A DNA stretch of 64,000 nucleotides from Paraspadella gotoi (GCA_051294375.1 CM119270.1:9797530-9861529), one strand, 5' to 3'. Counted from the first letter of the stretch, positions 55,254 to 57,790 are shown. Notes: generated from the letters alone by a model not told the origin. A program made the numbers and translations.

Positions 55254-55753
55254 AAAGAGAGGCAATAGGGGGGGGGTGAGAAAGAGAGAGCAAGAAAAGA
55301 GAGAGAGAGGGAAAAAAAGGGAGAGAGGGACATATAAAAAGAGAAAAGGAGAAAGAGAGAGAAAGAATCTAGGTGGGGAGGTTTCCAAATAAAGATAGCA
55401 ACGGTCAGTCGAGTATCAAATGAGACAGACAAGACAAAACAGACAGACGAACAAAGAATTTGAACGTCACTAGCGCCATGAAAGCGTTTGACCTGTGAAT
55501 TGGATCCGTTGGAAAGGTTAGACTCATTGAACTTGCGCTTGGCGCATCGCGCCAGCGACGGAGGAGTTGGGTGAGCGCCAAACTTGCTTTGGTGAGAGCC
55601 GTTTGACACCGGGTGGGTTCCGTTTGACGCCGGGTGGGTTCCGTTCGACGCCGCATGAACGCCGTTTGTCCTTGGCAAGGCGCCGTTGGAATTGATGCTG
55701 GCGCCTTCTTTCGGCGAGGATCTTTTTCGTCGGACCCCCGACCAATCCGCCAT
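2155..55753 (-). CDS. DNAH7-like: Axonemal dynein heavy chain, N-terminal part (19 exons, partial at 3' end)
   Basis: This is the tail, stem and linker region of an axonemal dynein heavy chain, an ATP-driven minus-end microtubule motor of cilia and flagella. Nineteen exons join in frame to give 993 residues. Seen: an Asn/Ser/His-rich low-complexity N-terminus (1-87), a helical stem (about 90-780), and linker-region hallmarks RHWKQMS (881-887), [14 protein letters not shown] (961-966) and [11 protein letters not shown] (975-985). These are family hallmarks at the start of the DHC_N2/linker region. The AAA motor, stalk and microtubule-binding domain lie beyond the left edge. The short N-terminus and [10 protein letters not shown] motif favour the monomeric inner-arm DNAH3/7/12 clade; the exact orthologue is my inference. 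The start at 55753 is the first ATG of the open exon. Exon 6 has a one-base frameshift. Family certainty is high, subtype moderate. Confidence 0.93.
2334..2418 (-). CDS. Dynein heavy chain exon 18 (residues 927-955)
   Basis: It encodes [20 protein letters not shown] then VTTMYRDT. The family pattern is 'E.(S/G)LE..L..M...W....F....YRDT'. The acceptor is TTTTCACAG and the donor CAG|GTAGGC. It ends in phase 1. Confidence 0.95.
2990..3060. repeat. GGCGAT-rich short tandem block
   Basis: Repeated GGCGAT/ATCGCC units form several small overlapping hairpins. The same hexamer recurs in the palindrome at 5041-5331. It lies in intron 17. Confidence 0.5.
3128..3645 (+). repeat. Telomere-like CCCTAA minisatellite
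   Basis: Runs of AACCCTAACCCTAA are embedded in a longer unit of about 138 bp. Unit starts recur near 3126, 3264 and 3402, with shared CCTCCCGTACATCTC blocks. The TTAGGG type is the ancestral animal telomere repeat; here it is interstitial, inside an intron. A weaker CCCTAA-like tract lies at 11610-11780. Confidence 0.8.
3649..5038. mobile_element. Non-autonomous TIR DNA transposon with TTA target duplication
   Basis: The left end GGGGTGAACTTAGGCAAATA is mirrored by the right end (reverse complement GGGGTGAACTTAGGTAATA). Both ends are flanked by TTA (3646-3648 and 5039-5041). A 3-bp TTA duplication with G-rich termini fits PIF/Harbinger-type elements. No transposase frame is visible in the 1.4 kb interior, so it is non-autonomous. 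It is inserted within the CCCTAA block. About 65 bp of its interior (3905-3955) recurs inverted at 56635-56700. Confidence 0.7.
5041..5331. repeat. Palindrome with telomere-like repeats in both arms
   Basis: The left arm runs CCCTAA repeats, then TTTAGTTTAGGTGAAATCGC and TAGAACGCTAGATGTAGTT. The right arm is its near-exact inverse, ending in TTAGGG repeats. The arms are about 140 nt and meet near 5186 around ATCGCCAAAT. The whole unit could form a very long hairpin or be a head-to-head telomere-like junction. Confidence 0.8.
6290..6665 (+). repeat. Family E repeat fragment
   Basis: It contains a GA tract, GACCGCTGCAGAGCCAGAACT and the terminal block GCGTGACGCCGACGACGACG followed by ACGTCACAAAG. 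These match the longer copies at 14818-15755 and 51058-52590. The segment 6125-6245 just before it resembles a SINE-1 variant. Confidence 0.6.
6966..7056. repeat. (GA)n microsatellite
   Basis: About 90 bp of nearly pure GA. Similar tracts occur at 8205-8297, 12012-12103, 40225-40321, 40380-40422, 42450-42517 and 48673-48732, plus (CT)n at 10278-10308 and 10412-10498. Open frames through them are repeat artefacts. Confidence 0.95.
8045..8165 (-). repeat. Left terminal repeat (PLTR-like) with hammerhead motif
   Basis: This segment is the inverse of 10511-10613. They share TAGAAAG.GTTTGAATTTTGA, AACAACGATTGTTTTTATTT and the ribozyme region. The two copies flank the Penelope-like remnant in opposite orientations. 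Penelope-like elements are known to carry terminal repeats that may be direct or inverted. Confidence 0.6.
8113..8158 (-). ncRNA. Hammerhead ribozyme motif
   Basis: On the minus strand, CTGATGA (8148-8154) is followed by the stem II GGCTC/GAGCC with an 8-nt loop. GAAAC (8124-8128) and GTA (8119-8121) follow, the latter the predicted cleavage site. Stem III is the 2-bp AC/GT helix and stem I is short (ACG side weakly paired). The same layout occurs at 1887, 10511 and 13773. Cleavage is unproven. Confidence 0.65.
8453..9096 (+). pseudogene. Penelope-like retroelement remnant, C-terminal GIY-YIG endonuclease
   Basis: The frame reads through a linker, then [40 protein letters not shown] and [19 protein letters not shown]. 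After one in-frame TAG (8952-8954) it continues [25 protein letters not shown]. This order (LPY, VKPKD, a VYW.A.CAG.G GIY-like core, MG..GKSL YIG-like, REAI.I and LNRDGG) is typical of the GIY-YIG endonuclease at the C-terminus of Penelope-like elements, which nicks target DNA. No reverse transcriptase domain precedes it, so it is 5' truncated and inactive. Confidence 0.78.
9097..9515 (+). mobile_element. Probable 3' non-coding tail of the Penelope-like remnant
   Basis: GC-richer, non-repetitive sequence continues directly after the endonuclease stop codon until the TIR element at 9520. No gene is seen here. Assignment to the same element rests on contiguity and base composition only. Confidence 0.35.
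9520..10170 (+). mobile_element. TIR element family T, copy a (GTCGGATCTGC ends, internal tandem units)
   Basis: It starts with a near-perfect hairpin (9520-9550, GTCGGATCTGCTTATAAGC arm) and ends with GCAGATCCGAC (10160-10170). The 11-bp ends are inverted repeats. Inside are (TCCG)n, then units of about 130-150 bp with AAATTTTGTGTGTGG and GTTTCGATGGAATC, then a TTAATTAA-rich tail. No protein is encoded. Other copies are at 17401-18885 and 45605-46367. The conserved TTGTTTGCTCAAACTTGTT beyond the end may be element or preferred target. Confidence 0.65.
10511..10558 (+). ncRNA. Hammerhead ribozyme motif, degenerate
   Basis: CTGATGA (10517-10523), stem II GGCTC/GAGCC and GAAA are intact. The C after GAAA is changed to A, which weakens the 2-bp stem III before GTA. 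It is probably a decayed copy of the motif at 8113. Confidence 0.5.
10511..10613 (+). repeat. Right terminal repeat (PLTR-like), inverse of 8045-8165
   Basis: It carries a hammerhead-like motif, then AAATGAAATAAAAACAATCG, GTTGTTGTAGACAAACATTT and CAAAATTCAAACGCTTTCTA. Read on the other strand these match the left copy. A CT-rich tract (10270-10500) lies just inside it, as the GA tract 8205-8297 does on the left. Confidence 0.6.
10862..11047 (-). CDS. Dynein heavy chain exon 17, start of linker (residues 865-926)
   Basis: It encodes [20 protein letters not shown] then [20 protein letters not shown] and ends [12 protein letters not shown]. The 'IP.I..L.NPG.R.RHW..MS' signature is diagnostic for dynein heavy chains. 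The acceptor is TTAAAAAAG and the donor AAG|GTGAGG. Confidence 0.96.
11280..11526 (-). CDS. Dynein heavy chain exon 16 (residues 782-864)
   Basis: It encodes [39 protein letters not shown] and later [15 protein letters not shown]. The W-M-x-G-x-F/L-x-x-L block is a family hallmark. The acceptor is CGCCCTGTCAG and the donor AAG|GTTGGA. Confidence 0.94.
11844..11989 (-). CDS. Dynein heavy chain exon 15 (residues 734-782)
   Basis: It encodes [40 protein letters not shown] and LRWQRAEK. It matches the family layout 'IN.EE.LF......YP....I...L.P...LW'. The acceptor is TCCCACACAG, preceded by about 90 nt of CT repeat that doubles as the polypyrimidine tract. The donor is AAA|GTAAGA. Confidence 0.94.
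12440..13390. other. Intron 14 segment without recognisable features
   Basis: AT-rich sequence with a short CTTT/CTCT stretch near 12782-12830 and a small ATGTATTTG repeat at 13226-13255. I see no exon, RNA gene or element. Confidence 0.5.
13395..13655. repeat. Interspersed repeat family P, copy 1
   Basis: It shares long blocks with 62085-62340, for example GACCCCGAGACCGAGAGGAG and GATGAAGAGGAGGGGA, ending GGTGAGCCTCTATC. The function is unknown. No frame is conserved between the two copies. Confidence 0.65.
13773..13817 (-). ncRNA. Hammerhead ribozyme motif
   Basis: On the minus strand the core is CTGAAGA (13806-13812). Position 7 of the hammerhead core is variable, so this still fits CUGANGA. 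Stem II is GGCTT/AAGCC, then GAAAC and GTA. ACG before the core pairs with CGT after the site, giving the best stem I of the set. The flanks share the terminal-repeat sequence (TTTCTTTCGTTGTGATT and others). Confidence 0.62.
13895..14660 (+). repeat. Family E repeat with three tandem sub-units
   Basis: It begins CCGCGCAATTGCCGGACATA. It then contains three successive units of about 190 bp, each with a GA tract, GCCGGAACTCGTTTA, GTGACG.GGTGAAAAAA and TTTTTGTAAAAAAA (near 14190, 14337 and 14532). Non-coding. Confidence 0.7.
14818..15755 (+). repeat. Family E repeat, long copy
   Basis: Ordered blocks: AAATCCACGAAAATCTC, GGCGATAATAAAA, a GA tract, CTGGACAGCTGCTGGAAGGC, TTTACAATTGGAAATTTTTC, the octamer ATTTGCAT, TATAAAAG, and a (GACGAC)n block with GACGTCAC. 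It matches 51058-52590 block for block. No open frame. Confidence 0.75.
16196..16760 (+). repeat. Truncated family T pieces and AT-rich tail
   Basis: A family T end (GCAGATCCGACATTGTTTGC) at 16203-16222 is followed by internal family T tandem units (16340-16500) and a TTAATTAA-rich stretch to 16760. The 5' hairpin is missing. Confidence 0.6.
17047..17259 (-). CDS. Dynein heavy chain exon 14 (residues 663-733)
   Basis: It encodes [20 protein letters not shown] and a charged coiled stretch ending [12 protein letters not shown]. It is 71 codons, phase 0 to 0. The acceptor is CTTTGTCAG and the donor CAG|GTGGGG. A damaged copy lies at about 24310-24560. Confidence 0.93.
17401..18885 (+). mobile_element. 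TIR element family T, copy b (with nested SINE)
   Basis: It opens with the hairpin GTCGGATCTGCTTATCAGC at 17401 and closes with GCAGATCCGAC at 18875-18885. It holds about five internal tandem units and a SINE-2 insertion at 17735-17995. It fills most of intron 13. A damaged second copy is at about 24711-26320. Confidence 0.65.
17735..17995 (-). mobile_element. SINE-2 (tRNA-derived), inserted in a family T element
   Basis: On the minus strand it has a pol III box A-like GTGGCTCATTGAGTAAAG and a box B-like GGTTCAATCCC, 30-40 nt apart as in tRNA genes. A shared 3' body follows, with CCAAGCCCAGG and GACAGTCATCTTC. Related copies are at 30312-30592, 30715-31010 and 41108-41218. Confidence 0.7.
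19017..19104. repeat. (TTCC)n microsatellite abutting the exon 13 donor
   Basis: About 88 bp of pure TTCC. On the transcript it is (GGAA)n and begins at the second base of intron 13. A broken copy is at 26475-26550. Confidence 0.95.
19106..19187 (-). CDS. Dynein heavy chain exon 13 (residues 635-662)
   Basis: It encodes [20 protein letters not shown] then RVLTWPSK. The acceptor is ACTTAAACAG. The donor AAG|GTAGGA opens directly into an (AAGG)n tract, so the splice site sits at the edge of a microsatellite. A damaged copy lies at 26553-26634. Confidence 0.92.
19304..19453 (-). CDS. Dynein heavy chain exon 12 (residues 585-635)
   Basis: It encodes [20 protein letters not shown] followed by acidic, helical sequence ending in [11 protein letters not shown]. 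The 'C..F..I..KAL.TPEDTE' pattern is typical of this stem position in axonemal heavy chains. The acceptor is TTTCTTGCAG and the donor CAG|GTCAGG. A damaged second copy lies at 26756-26908. Confidence 0.92.
19690..19915 (+). repeat. Interspersed repeat family H
   Basis: Marked by AAGATCTAGTGGGTGCAG, TTTTATGGGACTGTTCTTAT and AGGAGAGAAGATAAGTTAAG. Related sequence occurs at 27145-27380 (duplicate segment) and scattered in 31865-32290. Function unknown. Confidence 0.55.
20133..20420. mobile_element. Fold-back MITE with about 48-bp inverted ends (family T related)
   Basis: The left end TTTGAGCAAACAATGTCGGA is the reverse complement of the right end around 20420, and pairing extends through CCACGATCATTATCGGTAAT into TTAATTAA sequence. 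Both ends correspond to the 3' end of family T, so this is a head-to-head deletion derivative. A damaged copy is at about 27590-27905. Confidence 0.65.
20430..20665 (+). mobile_element. SINE-1 (tRNA-like head), copy 1
   Basis: The 5' end is a GTGGA..TCCAC hairpin. A tRNA-like region follows: GGAGGC/GCCTCC anticodon-stem-like hairpin (disturbed in this copy) and a box B-like GGTTCTAGCC. The body has GGGGCGCTTAACCCGCC and CTGATCCGAAGCTCAGGGAC, and the 3' end is AATAATTACTGTCTCTTCA. Confidence 0.65.
20863..21097 (+). mobile_element. SINE-1, copy 2
   Basis: It is a full-length copy with TGGTGGACTAAAATCCAC at the 5' end and box B-like GGTTCTAGCC. It lies 200 bp after copy 1, separated by CAACA-rich sequence (20690-20820). 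Confidence 0.7.
21411..21613 (-). mobile_element. SINE-1, copy 3
   Basis: Inverted copy ending with the GTGGATTTTAGTCCACCATA hairpin at 21594-21613, followed at once by a family D repeat (21616-21890). Confidence 0.7.
21890..23690. other. Intron 11 segment: purine-rich tract, otherwise unassigned
   Basis: 22500-22745 is a long GGA/GAA purine tract, followed by a CT tract at 22845-22920. The minus-strand frame 22270-22500 ([20 protein letters not shown] and onward) is open but has no recognisable domain and no clear splice sites. I see no exon. Confidence 0.5.
23693..23717. other. Assembly gap (25 N)
   Basis: A run of exactly 25 N. It marks the left boundary of the low-quality duplicate segment. 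Confidence 0.99.
24310..24560 (-). pseudogene. Indel-damaged second copy of dynein exon 14
   Basis: The sequence matches exon 14 (17047-17259) almost base for base but has many single-base and short insertions, so no frame stays open. It sits in the 23718-28264 segment bounded by two 25-N gaps. The scattered indel pattern looks like uncorrected long-read sequence rather than evolutionary decay. It should not be spliced into the gene model. Confidence 0.85.
26553..26634 (-). pseudogene. Indel-damaged second copy of dynein exon 13
   Basis: This is a near-identical copy of 19106-19187 with small indels near both ends. The flanking (TTCC)n tract is also duplicated here in broken form (26475-26550). 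It belongs to the same suspect segment as the exon 14 copy. Confidence 0.85.
26756..26908 (-). pseudogene. Indel-damaged second copy of dynein exon 12
   Basis: It matches 19304-19453 with several one-base insertions and deletions that break the frame, although [12 protein letters not shown] is still readable. It keeps the same order and spacing relative to the exon 13 copy as the genuine exons have. Confidence 0.85.
28265..28289. other. Assembly gap (25 N)
   Basis: A run of exactly 25 N. Comparison with 20736-20760 shows that the sequence on both sides is contiguous in the other copy, so almost nothing is missing here. Confidence 0.99.
28401..28633 (+). mobile_element. SINE-1, copy 4 (duplicate of copy 2)
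   Basis: Almost identical to 20863-21097, as expected from the duplicated segment. An indel-damaged counterpart of copy 1 is at 27905-28215. Confidence 0.7.
28977..29536. other. G/C homopolymer junk interrupting a SINE
   Basis: The block contains runs of up to about 19 G plus many G, C and T homopolymers, unlike anything else in the window. It replaces the middle of a minus-strand SINE-1 copy whose two ends are intact at 28945-28976 and 29537-29637. It looks like low-quality read sequence built into the assembly. Open frames inside it are not genes. Confidence 0.75.
29638..30095 (+). repeat. Interspersed repeat family D, copy
   Basis: It follows the SINE-1 end at 29637 exactly as 21616 follows 21613, but extends further, to TCACTACGCCTTATTG as in copy 1 (1141-1620). 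Confidence 0.75.
30098..30245 (+). repeat. Interspersed repeat family G
   Basis: Marked by TTGGTGGTTTAAGGCCTCCA, GCAGGTCCCTG.AAGCTTTC and AGTCTCGTTTATTCACTCCC. Other copies are at 31050-31235 and 49230-49440, with the first part also at 21230-21330. The function is unknown; a tRNA-like origin is possible but not shown. Confidence 0.6.
30312..30592 (+). mobile_element. SINE-2, copy 2
   Basis: Plus-strand copy with CATTGAGTAAAGCCATCAGC (box A region) and GGTTCAATCACAACC (box B region), ending CACGTAGCGCCTTATCCACA. Confidence 0.7.
30715..31010 (+). mobile_element. SINE-2, copy 3 (best box B)
   Basis: Carries GGCTCATTGAGTAAAG and a consensus-like box B GGTTCGATCCC, the clearest tRNA-derived head in the window. 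It ends with the same CACGTAGCGCCTTATCCACA. Confidence 0.75.
31560..31875 (-). repeat. Interspersed repeat family F
   Basis: Shares CTGCAACTCTTCAAATAGGT, TTTCGGAATCGCCAGGAGCT and flanking sequence with 47040-47330, at about 75-85% by eye. No conserved frame. Confidence 0.55.
32353..32531 (-). CDS. Dynein heavy chain exon 11 (residues 526-585)
   Basis: It encodes [39 protein letters not shown] and [12 protein letters not shown]. The acceptor is CCCTTTCCAG and the donor CAG|GTAAAA. It ends in phase 2. The intron that follows (intron 11) is 12.9 kb and contains the assembly problem. Confidence 0.92.
32555..32735. repeat. (AATG)n tetranucleotide repeat in intron 10
   Basis: An imperfect GAATGAAT array between exons 10 and 11. 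Frames through it are artefacts. Confidence 0.9.
32806..32890 (-). CDS. Dynein heavy chain exon 10 (residues 497-525)
   Basis: It encodes [20 protein letters not shown] then EHSFQEYCQ. The acceptor is TTAATTTCAG and the donor CAA|GTGAGA. Phase 2 to 0. No ATG-initiated reading frame covers it; it was found from splice sites and frame continuity. Confidence 0.88.
33068..33246 (-). CDS. Dynein heavy chain exon 9 (residues 438-497)
   Basis: It encodes [20 protein letters not shown] through SEHLQTFKE. The acceptor is CCTCTTCAG and the donor GAG|GTGATC. It ends in phase 2 (AG), completed by A of exon 10. Confidence 0.92.
34022..34630 (+). pseudogene. LTR retrotransposon gag relic (BEL/Pao-type zinc knuckles)
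   Basis: The frame has [30 protein letters not shown] (a CCHC knuckle: C-x2-C-x4-H-x4-C), then [14 protein letters not shown]. This three-part Cys/His block is typical of BEL/Pao gag nucleocapsid regions. A Pro/Ser-rich stretch and a second Cys-rich [13 protein letters not shown] follow before the stop. No ATG is near and an in-frame stop lies 12 nt upstream, so it is a fragment. No protease or polymerase follows; the polypurine tract is only about 120 bp downstream. It lies on the strand opposite the dynein gene, in intron 8. Confidence 0.65.
34754..34764 (+). promoter_or_regulatory. Polypurine tract of the LTR element
   Basis: AAGAGGGGGAG lies just before the proposed LTR start. It is the usual plus-strand primer signal of LTR retroelements. 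Confidence 0.5.
34772..35009 (+). mobile_element. Putative LTR following the gag relic
   Basis: Starts TGTTAGGC after the polypurine tract and ends ACGACA, followed by TTGGTCTCCGCGGGC, which could be a tRNA primer-binding site. No second LTR copy was found in the window, so the boundaries rest on TG...CA and context only. Confidence 0.4.
35196..35460 (+). repeat. Minisatellite with a 27-35 bp unit
   Basis: The unit GCTACGACAAACGCCTATGC recurs three times between 35287 and 35372. It is flanked by two copies of ATGGGCATCACAGGCAA (35211 and 35422). No function is recognised. Confidence 0.7.
35800..35973 (-). CDS. Dynein heavy chain exon 8 (residues 380-437)
   Basis: It encodes [20 protein letters not shown] and later [18 protein letters not shown], a stem segment with the usual 'NPxxxDLxxxI'-like layout of axonemal chains. 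The acceptor is TTTACTACAG and the donor CAA|GTTAGT. It is 58 codons, phase 0 to 0. Confidence 0.92.
37178..37320 (+). pseudogene. Coding-like fragment in duplicate copy A, unidentified
   Basis: After a good acceptor-like tract (TTTTTTTGTTGATTCAG) the frame reads [20 protein letters not shown] then LKLMQEV. Copy B reads the same protein with 21 nt more. I do not recognise the family. It could be the last exon of a host gene caught in a repeat, or element-derived. Confidence 0.35.
37817..38030 (+). mobile_element. SINE-1 in duplicate copy A
   Basis: TGGTGGACTAAAATCCACCA start, box B-like GGTTCTGCC (one base short), 3' end TTACTGTCTCTTCAG. It lacks GGCCATTGGTGCC, a deletion shared with the copy at 45032. 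Confidence 0.7.
38340..40220. other. Intron 7 segment: pyrimidine-rich (CTTT)n tract, no gene seen
   Basis: 39325-39800 is a long imperfect TTTC/TTCC tract on the plus strand. 38850-38950 holds a small GGATTAAG repeat. 39295-39315 and 39838-39890 carry short CGTCGT runs. Long frames here are low-complexity artefacts. Confidence 0.6.
40225..40422. repeat. Two (GA)n microsatellites
   Basis: 40225-40321 and 40380-40422, separated by a 58-bp unique segment. Confidence 0.95.
41108..41218 (-). mobile_element. SINE-2, truncated copy
   Basis: Retains ACTTTACTCAATGAGCCA (inverse of box A) and the 5' end up to ATGCCGAGCTAC. The box B side is lost. Confidence 0.55.
41545..41569. other. Assembly gap (25 N) in a CT repeat
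   Basis: A run of exactly 25 N directly after a (CT)n tract, the usual place for an assembly to break. Confidence 0.99.
41575..42173 (-). pseudogene. Possible retroelement gag relic, minus strand
   Basis: From ATG at 42173 the frame reads [14 protein letters not shown], a stop (near 42130), then [20 protein letters not shown] and [13 protein letters not shown]. It then needs a frameshift to continue as [17 protein letters not shown]. The 'LP.FDP.N...W' pattern resembles the start of the capsid region in many LTR-element gag proteins. It is GC-richer than its surroundings. The identification is tentative. Confidence 0.35.
42728..42906 (+). pseudogene. Coding-like fragment in duplicate copy B, unidentified
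   Basis: An open frame without a start codon reads [40 protein letters not shown] and [17 protein letters not shown], then stop. The regular hydrophobic spacing suggests an amphipathic helix and a genuine C-terminus. The family is not recognised. Confidence 0.35.
45032..45248 (+). mobile_element. SINE-1 in duplicate copy B
   Basis: Same insertion site, same internal deletion and same flanks as the SINE at 37817-38030. Box B-like GGTTCTAGCC is present. Confidence 0.7.
45605..46367 (+). mobile_element. TIR element family T, copy c
   Basis: Starts GTCGGATCTGCTTTCAACAG (hairpin slightly decayed), has (TCCG)n, two internal units and the TTAATTAA tail, and ends GCAGATCCGAC at 46357-46367. Confidence 0.65.
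47040..47330 (-). repeat. Interspersed repeat family F, copy 2
   Basis: Shares CTGCAACTCTTCAGATAGGT and TTTCGGAATCGCCAGGAGCT with 31560-31875. It lies 60 bp from exon 7. Confidence 0.55.
47394..47623 (-). CDS. Dynein heavy chain exon 7 (residues 303-379)
   Basis: It encodes [20 protein letters not shown], then a helical stretch ending [14 protein letters not shown]. The acceptor is CCTCCCAG and the donor CAG|GTGTAG, which runs straight into a short GAGGAG repeat. It starts in phase 1 and ends in phase 0. Confidence 0.92.
47938..48179 (-). CDS. Dynein heavy chain exon 6 (residues 223-303), with a one-base frameshift
   Basis: The upstream part reads [20 protein letters not shown] and the downstream part includes [20 protein letters not shown] and [20 protein letters not shown], in two different frames. 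The shift is at 48106-48108, where a run of three C (plus strand) has one base too many for continuity. Dropping one base gives 241 nt, exactly the length needed for the phases of exons 5 and 7. The acceptor is CCCAAAAG and the donor TCG|GTGAGG. An assembly indel is more likely than a true mutation, because every other exon is open. Confidence 0.88.
48345..48665 (-). repeat. 22-bp minisatellite
   Basis: The unit GATGATAACCAAATATTGAT GC is repeated about 14 times and drifts to GATGATAATCATTCATTGAT. The same unit occurs at 50185-50395 and, inverted, at 59275-59540, always next to family E sequence. A (GA)n tract follows at 48673-48732. Confidence 0.85.
49230..49440 (+). repeat. Interspersed repeat family G, copy 3
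   Basis: Matches 31050-31235 from ATGAAATTGGTACAACCA to TTTATTCACTCCCAG. Confidence 0.6.
49482..50160 (+). repeat. Family E repeat, copy with truncated end
   Basis: Starts CCGCGCAATTGCCGGATATA, contains ACAGAGAGAGACTGAG units, TTACAATTGGAAATTTTTCC and the ATTTGCAT octamer, then breaks into the 22-bp minisatellite (50185-50395). Confidence 0.7.
51058..52590 (+). repeat. Family E repeat, longest copy
   Basis: Same block order as 14818-15755. It contains an extra tandem duplication (51412-51610 versus 51679-51860) around a T29 tract. The right end has ATTTGCAT (52243-52250), TATAAAAG (52450-52457), a second TATA-like stretch and ACGTCAC (52514-52520). It ends with a CCGGCTTTGCCGG hairpin. Non-coding. 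Confidence 0.75.
52712..52861 (-). CDS. Dynein heavy chain exon 5 (residues 173-222)
   Basis: It encodes [20 protein letters not shown], then a segment with [10 protein letters not shown] and [10 protein letters not shown]. The acceptor TTTTTTCACAG and donor GAG|GTGAGG are good. Phase is 0 at both ends. Confidence 0.92.
52862..54258. other. Intron 4, no recognisable features
   Basis: AT-rich single-copy-looking sequence. I see only a short double GCTGAACAAATTCA repeat near 53390. No exon, RNA gene or element is supported. Confidence 0.5.
54259..54303 (-). CDS. Dynein heavy chain exon 4, 45-nt micro-exon (residues 158-172)
   Basis: This 45-nt exon encodes [15 protein letters not shown]. The acceptor is CTTAG and the donor AAG|GTAATT, with phase 0 at both ends. 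It is in frame, so it could be skipped without a frameshift; its use is inferred from splice signals and phase only. Confidence 0.75.
54533..54620 (-). CDS. Dynein heavy chain exon 3 (residues 128-157)
   Basis: It encodes [20 protein letters not shown] and then GPQIKYPVR. The acceptor is GACTCAG and the donor CGA|GTAAGT is near-consensus. It ends in phase 0. Confidence 0.88.
54802..54923 (-). CDS. Dynein heavy chain exon 2 (residues 88-128)
   Basis: It encodes [17 protein letters not shown] and a basic helical stretch. The acceptor is TTTTAG and the donor CAT|GTAAAT. It ends in phase 2 (AT), completed by G of exon 3 to give Met. Confidence 0.88.
55177..55340. repeat. Imperfect (GA)n in intron 1
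   Basis: Interrupted GA tract. On the transcript it is a CT-rich stretch of intron 1, and frames through it are artefacts. Confidence 0.9.
55493..55753 (-). CDS. Dynein heavy chain exon 1 (residues 1-87)
   Basis: The first coding exon begins [17 protein letters not shown]. It continues with a degenerate repeat of the form [17 protein letters not shown], a low-complexity tail typical of divergent dynein N-termini. The donor CAG|GTCAAA is weak but leaves phase 0, which fits exon 2. An AG directly precedes the ATG, so an upstream non-coding exon is possible. A SINE lies only 37 bp upstream of the ATG. Confidence 0.8.
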
Positions 55754-55790
55754 CTTTCAACGAAGGTTGTCATTAAACTTGATACAATTA

Positions 55791-56020
55791 TGGTGGACTA
55801 AAATCCACCAACCATTCATCAGCGGCCATTGGTACCGGAGGCAAGTCATTCGCCTCCCAACCCAAAGGTTCGGGGTTCTAGCCCGGTGGCCGCCTCGCAG
55901 TTAAGAAAGACGGGGCGCTTAACCCCCCTGTAACATGGTGTTACAGCCTGATCCGAAGCTCAGGGACTGCTTATATTGAACGCTTCTGTCACTAAGACAT
56001 AACAATTATCACTGTTTCTT
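55791..56020 (+). mobile_element. SINE-1 just upstream of the dynein start
   Basis: Full-length, with TGGTGGACTAAAATCCACCA at its start, a GGAGGC/GCCTCC stem and GGTTCTAGCCC. It sits 38 bp before the dynein ATG, on the opposite strand. Confidence 0.72.
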
Positions 56021-56082
56021 CACAATTAACAATTTATTCATTTTCATAGCTAATACATTTTAACATTTATCGAAATTTCTCT

Positions 56083-56255
56083 GGTATGGTGGACTAAAAT
56101 CCACAAACCATTCATCAGCGGCCATTGATTCGGCAGGCAAGTCATTCACCTCCAAAGGTCTCCTCCCGGTGGCCGCCGAGCAACTAAGAGGGACGCGCCG
56201 CTTAACCCTCCTCTAACACAGCCTACTCCGAAGCTCTGGGACTGCTTATTAAAGT
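56083..56255 (+). mobile_element. SINE-1, degenerate copy
   Basis: TGGTGGACTAAAATCCACAA and the body up to GGGACTGCTTATT are recognisable. The box B region is deleted. Confidence 0.6.
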
Positions 56256-56259
56256 GTAG

Positions 56260-57790
56260 CAAAAATATTAAAATCAAGTAGAATCAAAATTCGAATAGTA
56301 GATCACAAACAGGCTTGTCTTGGGAACTAGAGATGCGGTAGCGGTTGATTTTTCCACTGCTGCTTATCCTCGCTTCCCGAGACCCTTCCCGCTCCTGATT
56401 TTGAGTGCAATCCCAACTTTTTTTAGCCCGGATCGCTTTCGCTTTCGAGTGCATATCGCTTCCTACCTTTAGATATTCTATGAAAATTTGCAAATTACTT
56501 GTTTCACTATTTTCTATTTTTCTATATAATATTTTAATATTTTTATGAAGGATTTAGTATTTAATCTATATTATTTAATCAAACATATATTGCTTTCTTT
56601 TTTAAAAATGTTTTATTTATTAAAAATAATTCAATTTGGGAAGGGGAAGTCAGTGTTGTCTTCTGGAAATAGAGGGAGCATCTATACAACACAAGGTTTT
56701 CTAATAGATATCACACATCATTTCTGTTAGAAAGTCATTAATGAAAAATCATAATATCTAAGAGGCTGAACAGAAAGGGGTGAGAATGGATAATTTTTTG
56801 AGGGGGGACCAACGTTATATATGATTTTTTTTACCAATAGGGATAAGACTACCATGTAGAATTGTATGTTCTGATAGGGATACATACTGGGGAAAGGTCT
56901 ATAGGGGCACCTTTATGTCATGAATATAATTTTAAAATACTTTAATGAAAATTTTATTTTTTCTTTATCCTATTTTTTAATTATTTCTTTTTTGAATATT
57001 TTTTATCTTTTATGTTTTACAATGGGAAGGTCATCAGTTGGGAACCTATACCCTTCATGGATTTCGGCTCTTTAATCCCAATATCCAGGTATAGGCGAGC
57101 CATCACCAAAATGGTGATCCTCCGTTGTTGCTTATCTTATATTTTAAAGGTATATTTTGAATGTTTATCTTAAACAGACCAAAACCCTGGCATCACAGCA
57201 TTATTAATTTTAGAGAAATTTATTAAGGTTTTGTAATAATTTGTAAATTGTAAATAATTTAAATAAGTTAAATAATTAGTTAAATAATAAGTTAGATAAT
57301 TAATGGTATGTTAATGTAAAGTTATATTTGTAATTTCTGTAAACTTATAATAATTATTCACTAATAGACAAACAAAAAAATTCAAGCAGAATCTTTTTGT
57401 TTACAAAAAATTTGTTCCAGCTTTGATCTTATTTCTACAGTAATCAAACGCCATCTCAAAACCACACTTTTTTAAACAAAAGAGAAAAGAGAAAGAGAGA
57501 CGTAAGGAACAAAAAAAAGGAAAAGGAAAATAAAGGGAGCAAAAAAGAGATAAAAAAATGAAATTAAAAGAACTGAATGAAAATAAGTGAATATAAAAAA
57601 TTAAAAAAATTGGAACAAAAAAAAATAGTCGCAAAAGAAGTGTTTAAAAAAAAAAGAAAAAAATGAAATAAAAAGAGAGAGGAAAAAAATTGAGGGCAGA
57701 AAAAAGTGATAAAAATAAGCCTTTCCTTTAAAAAAATCAAAATTTTTTCTAAAAAAAACTATCATGAATAGAAATTAACTAATTGTGGAA
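56260..57790. other. Upstream AT-rich region with a transposon fragment
   Basis: 56635-56700 is an inverted match to 3905-3955 inside the TTA-flanked TIR element. The rest is A/T-rich, with purine-rich stretches at 57480-57700. No gene is seen. Confidence 0.5.

Noticed and set aside
55025-55753. 242-residue open frame continuing past dynein exon 1
   Set aside because: After residue 87 it enters a GA/CT low-complexity intron with a hydrophobic Ser/Leu repeat. Exon 2 continues the protein in phase from the earlier donor.
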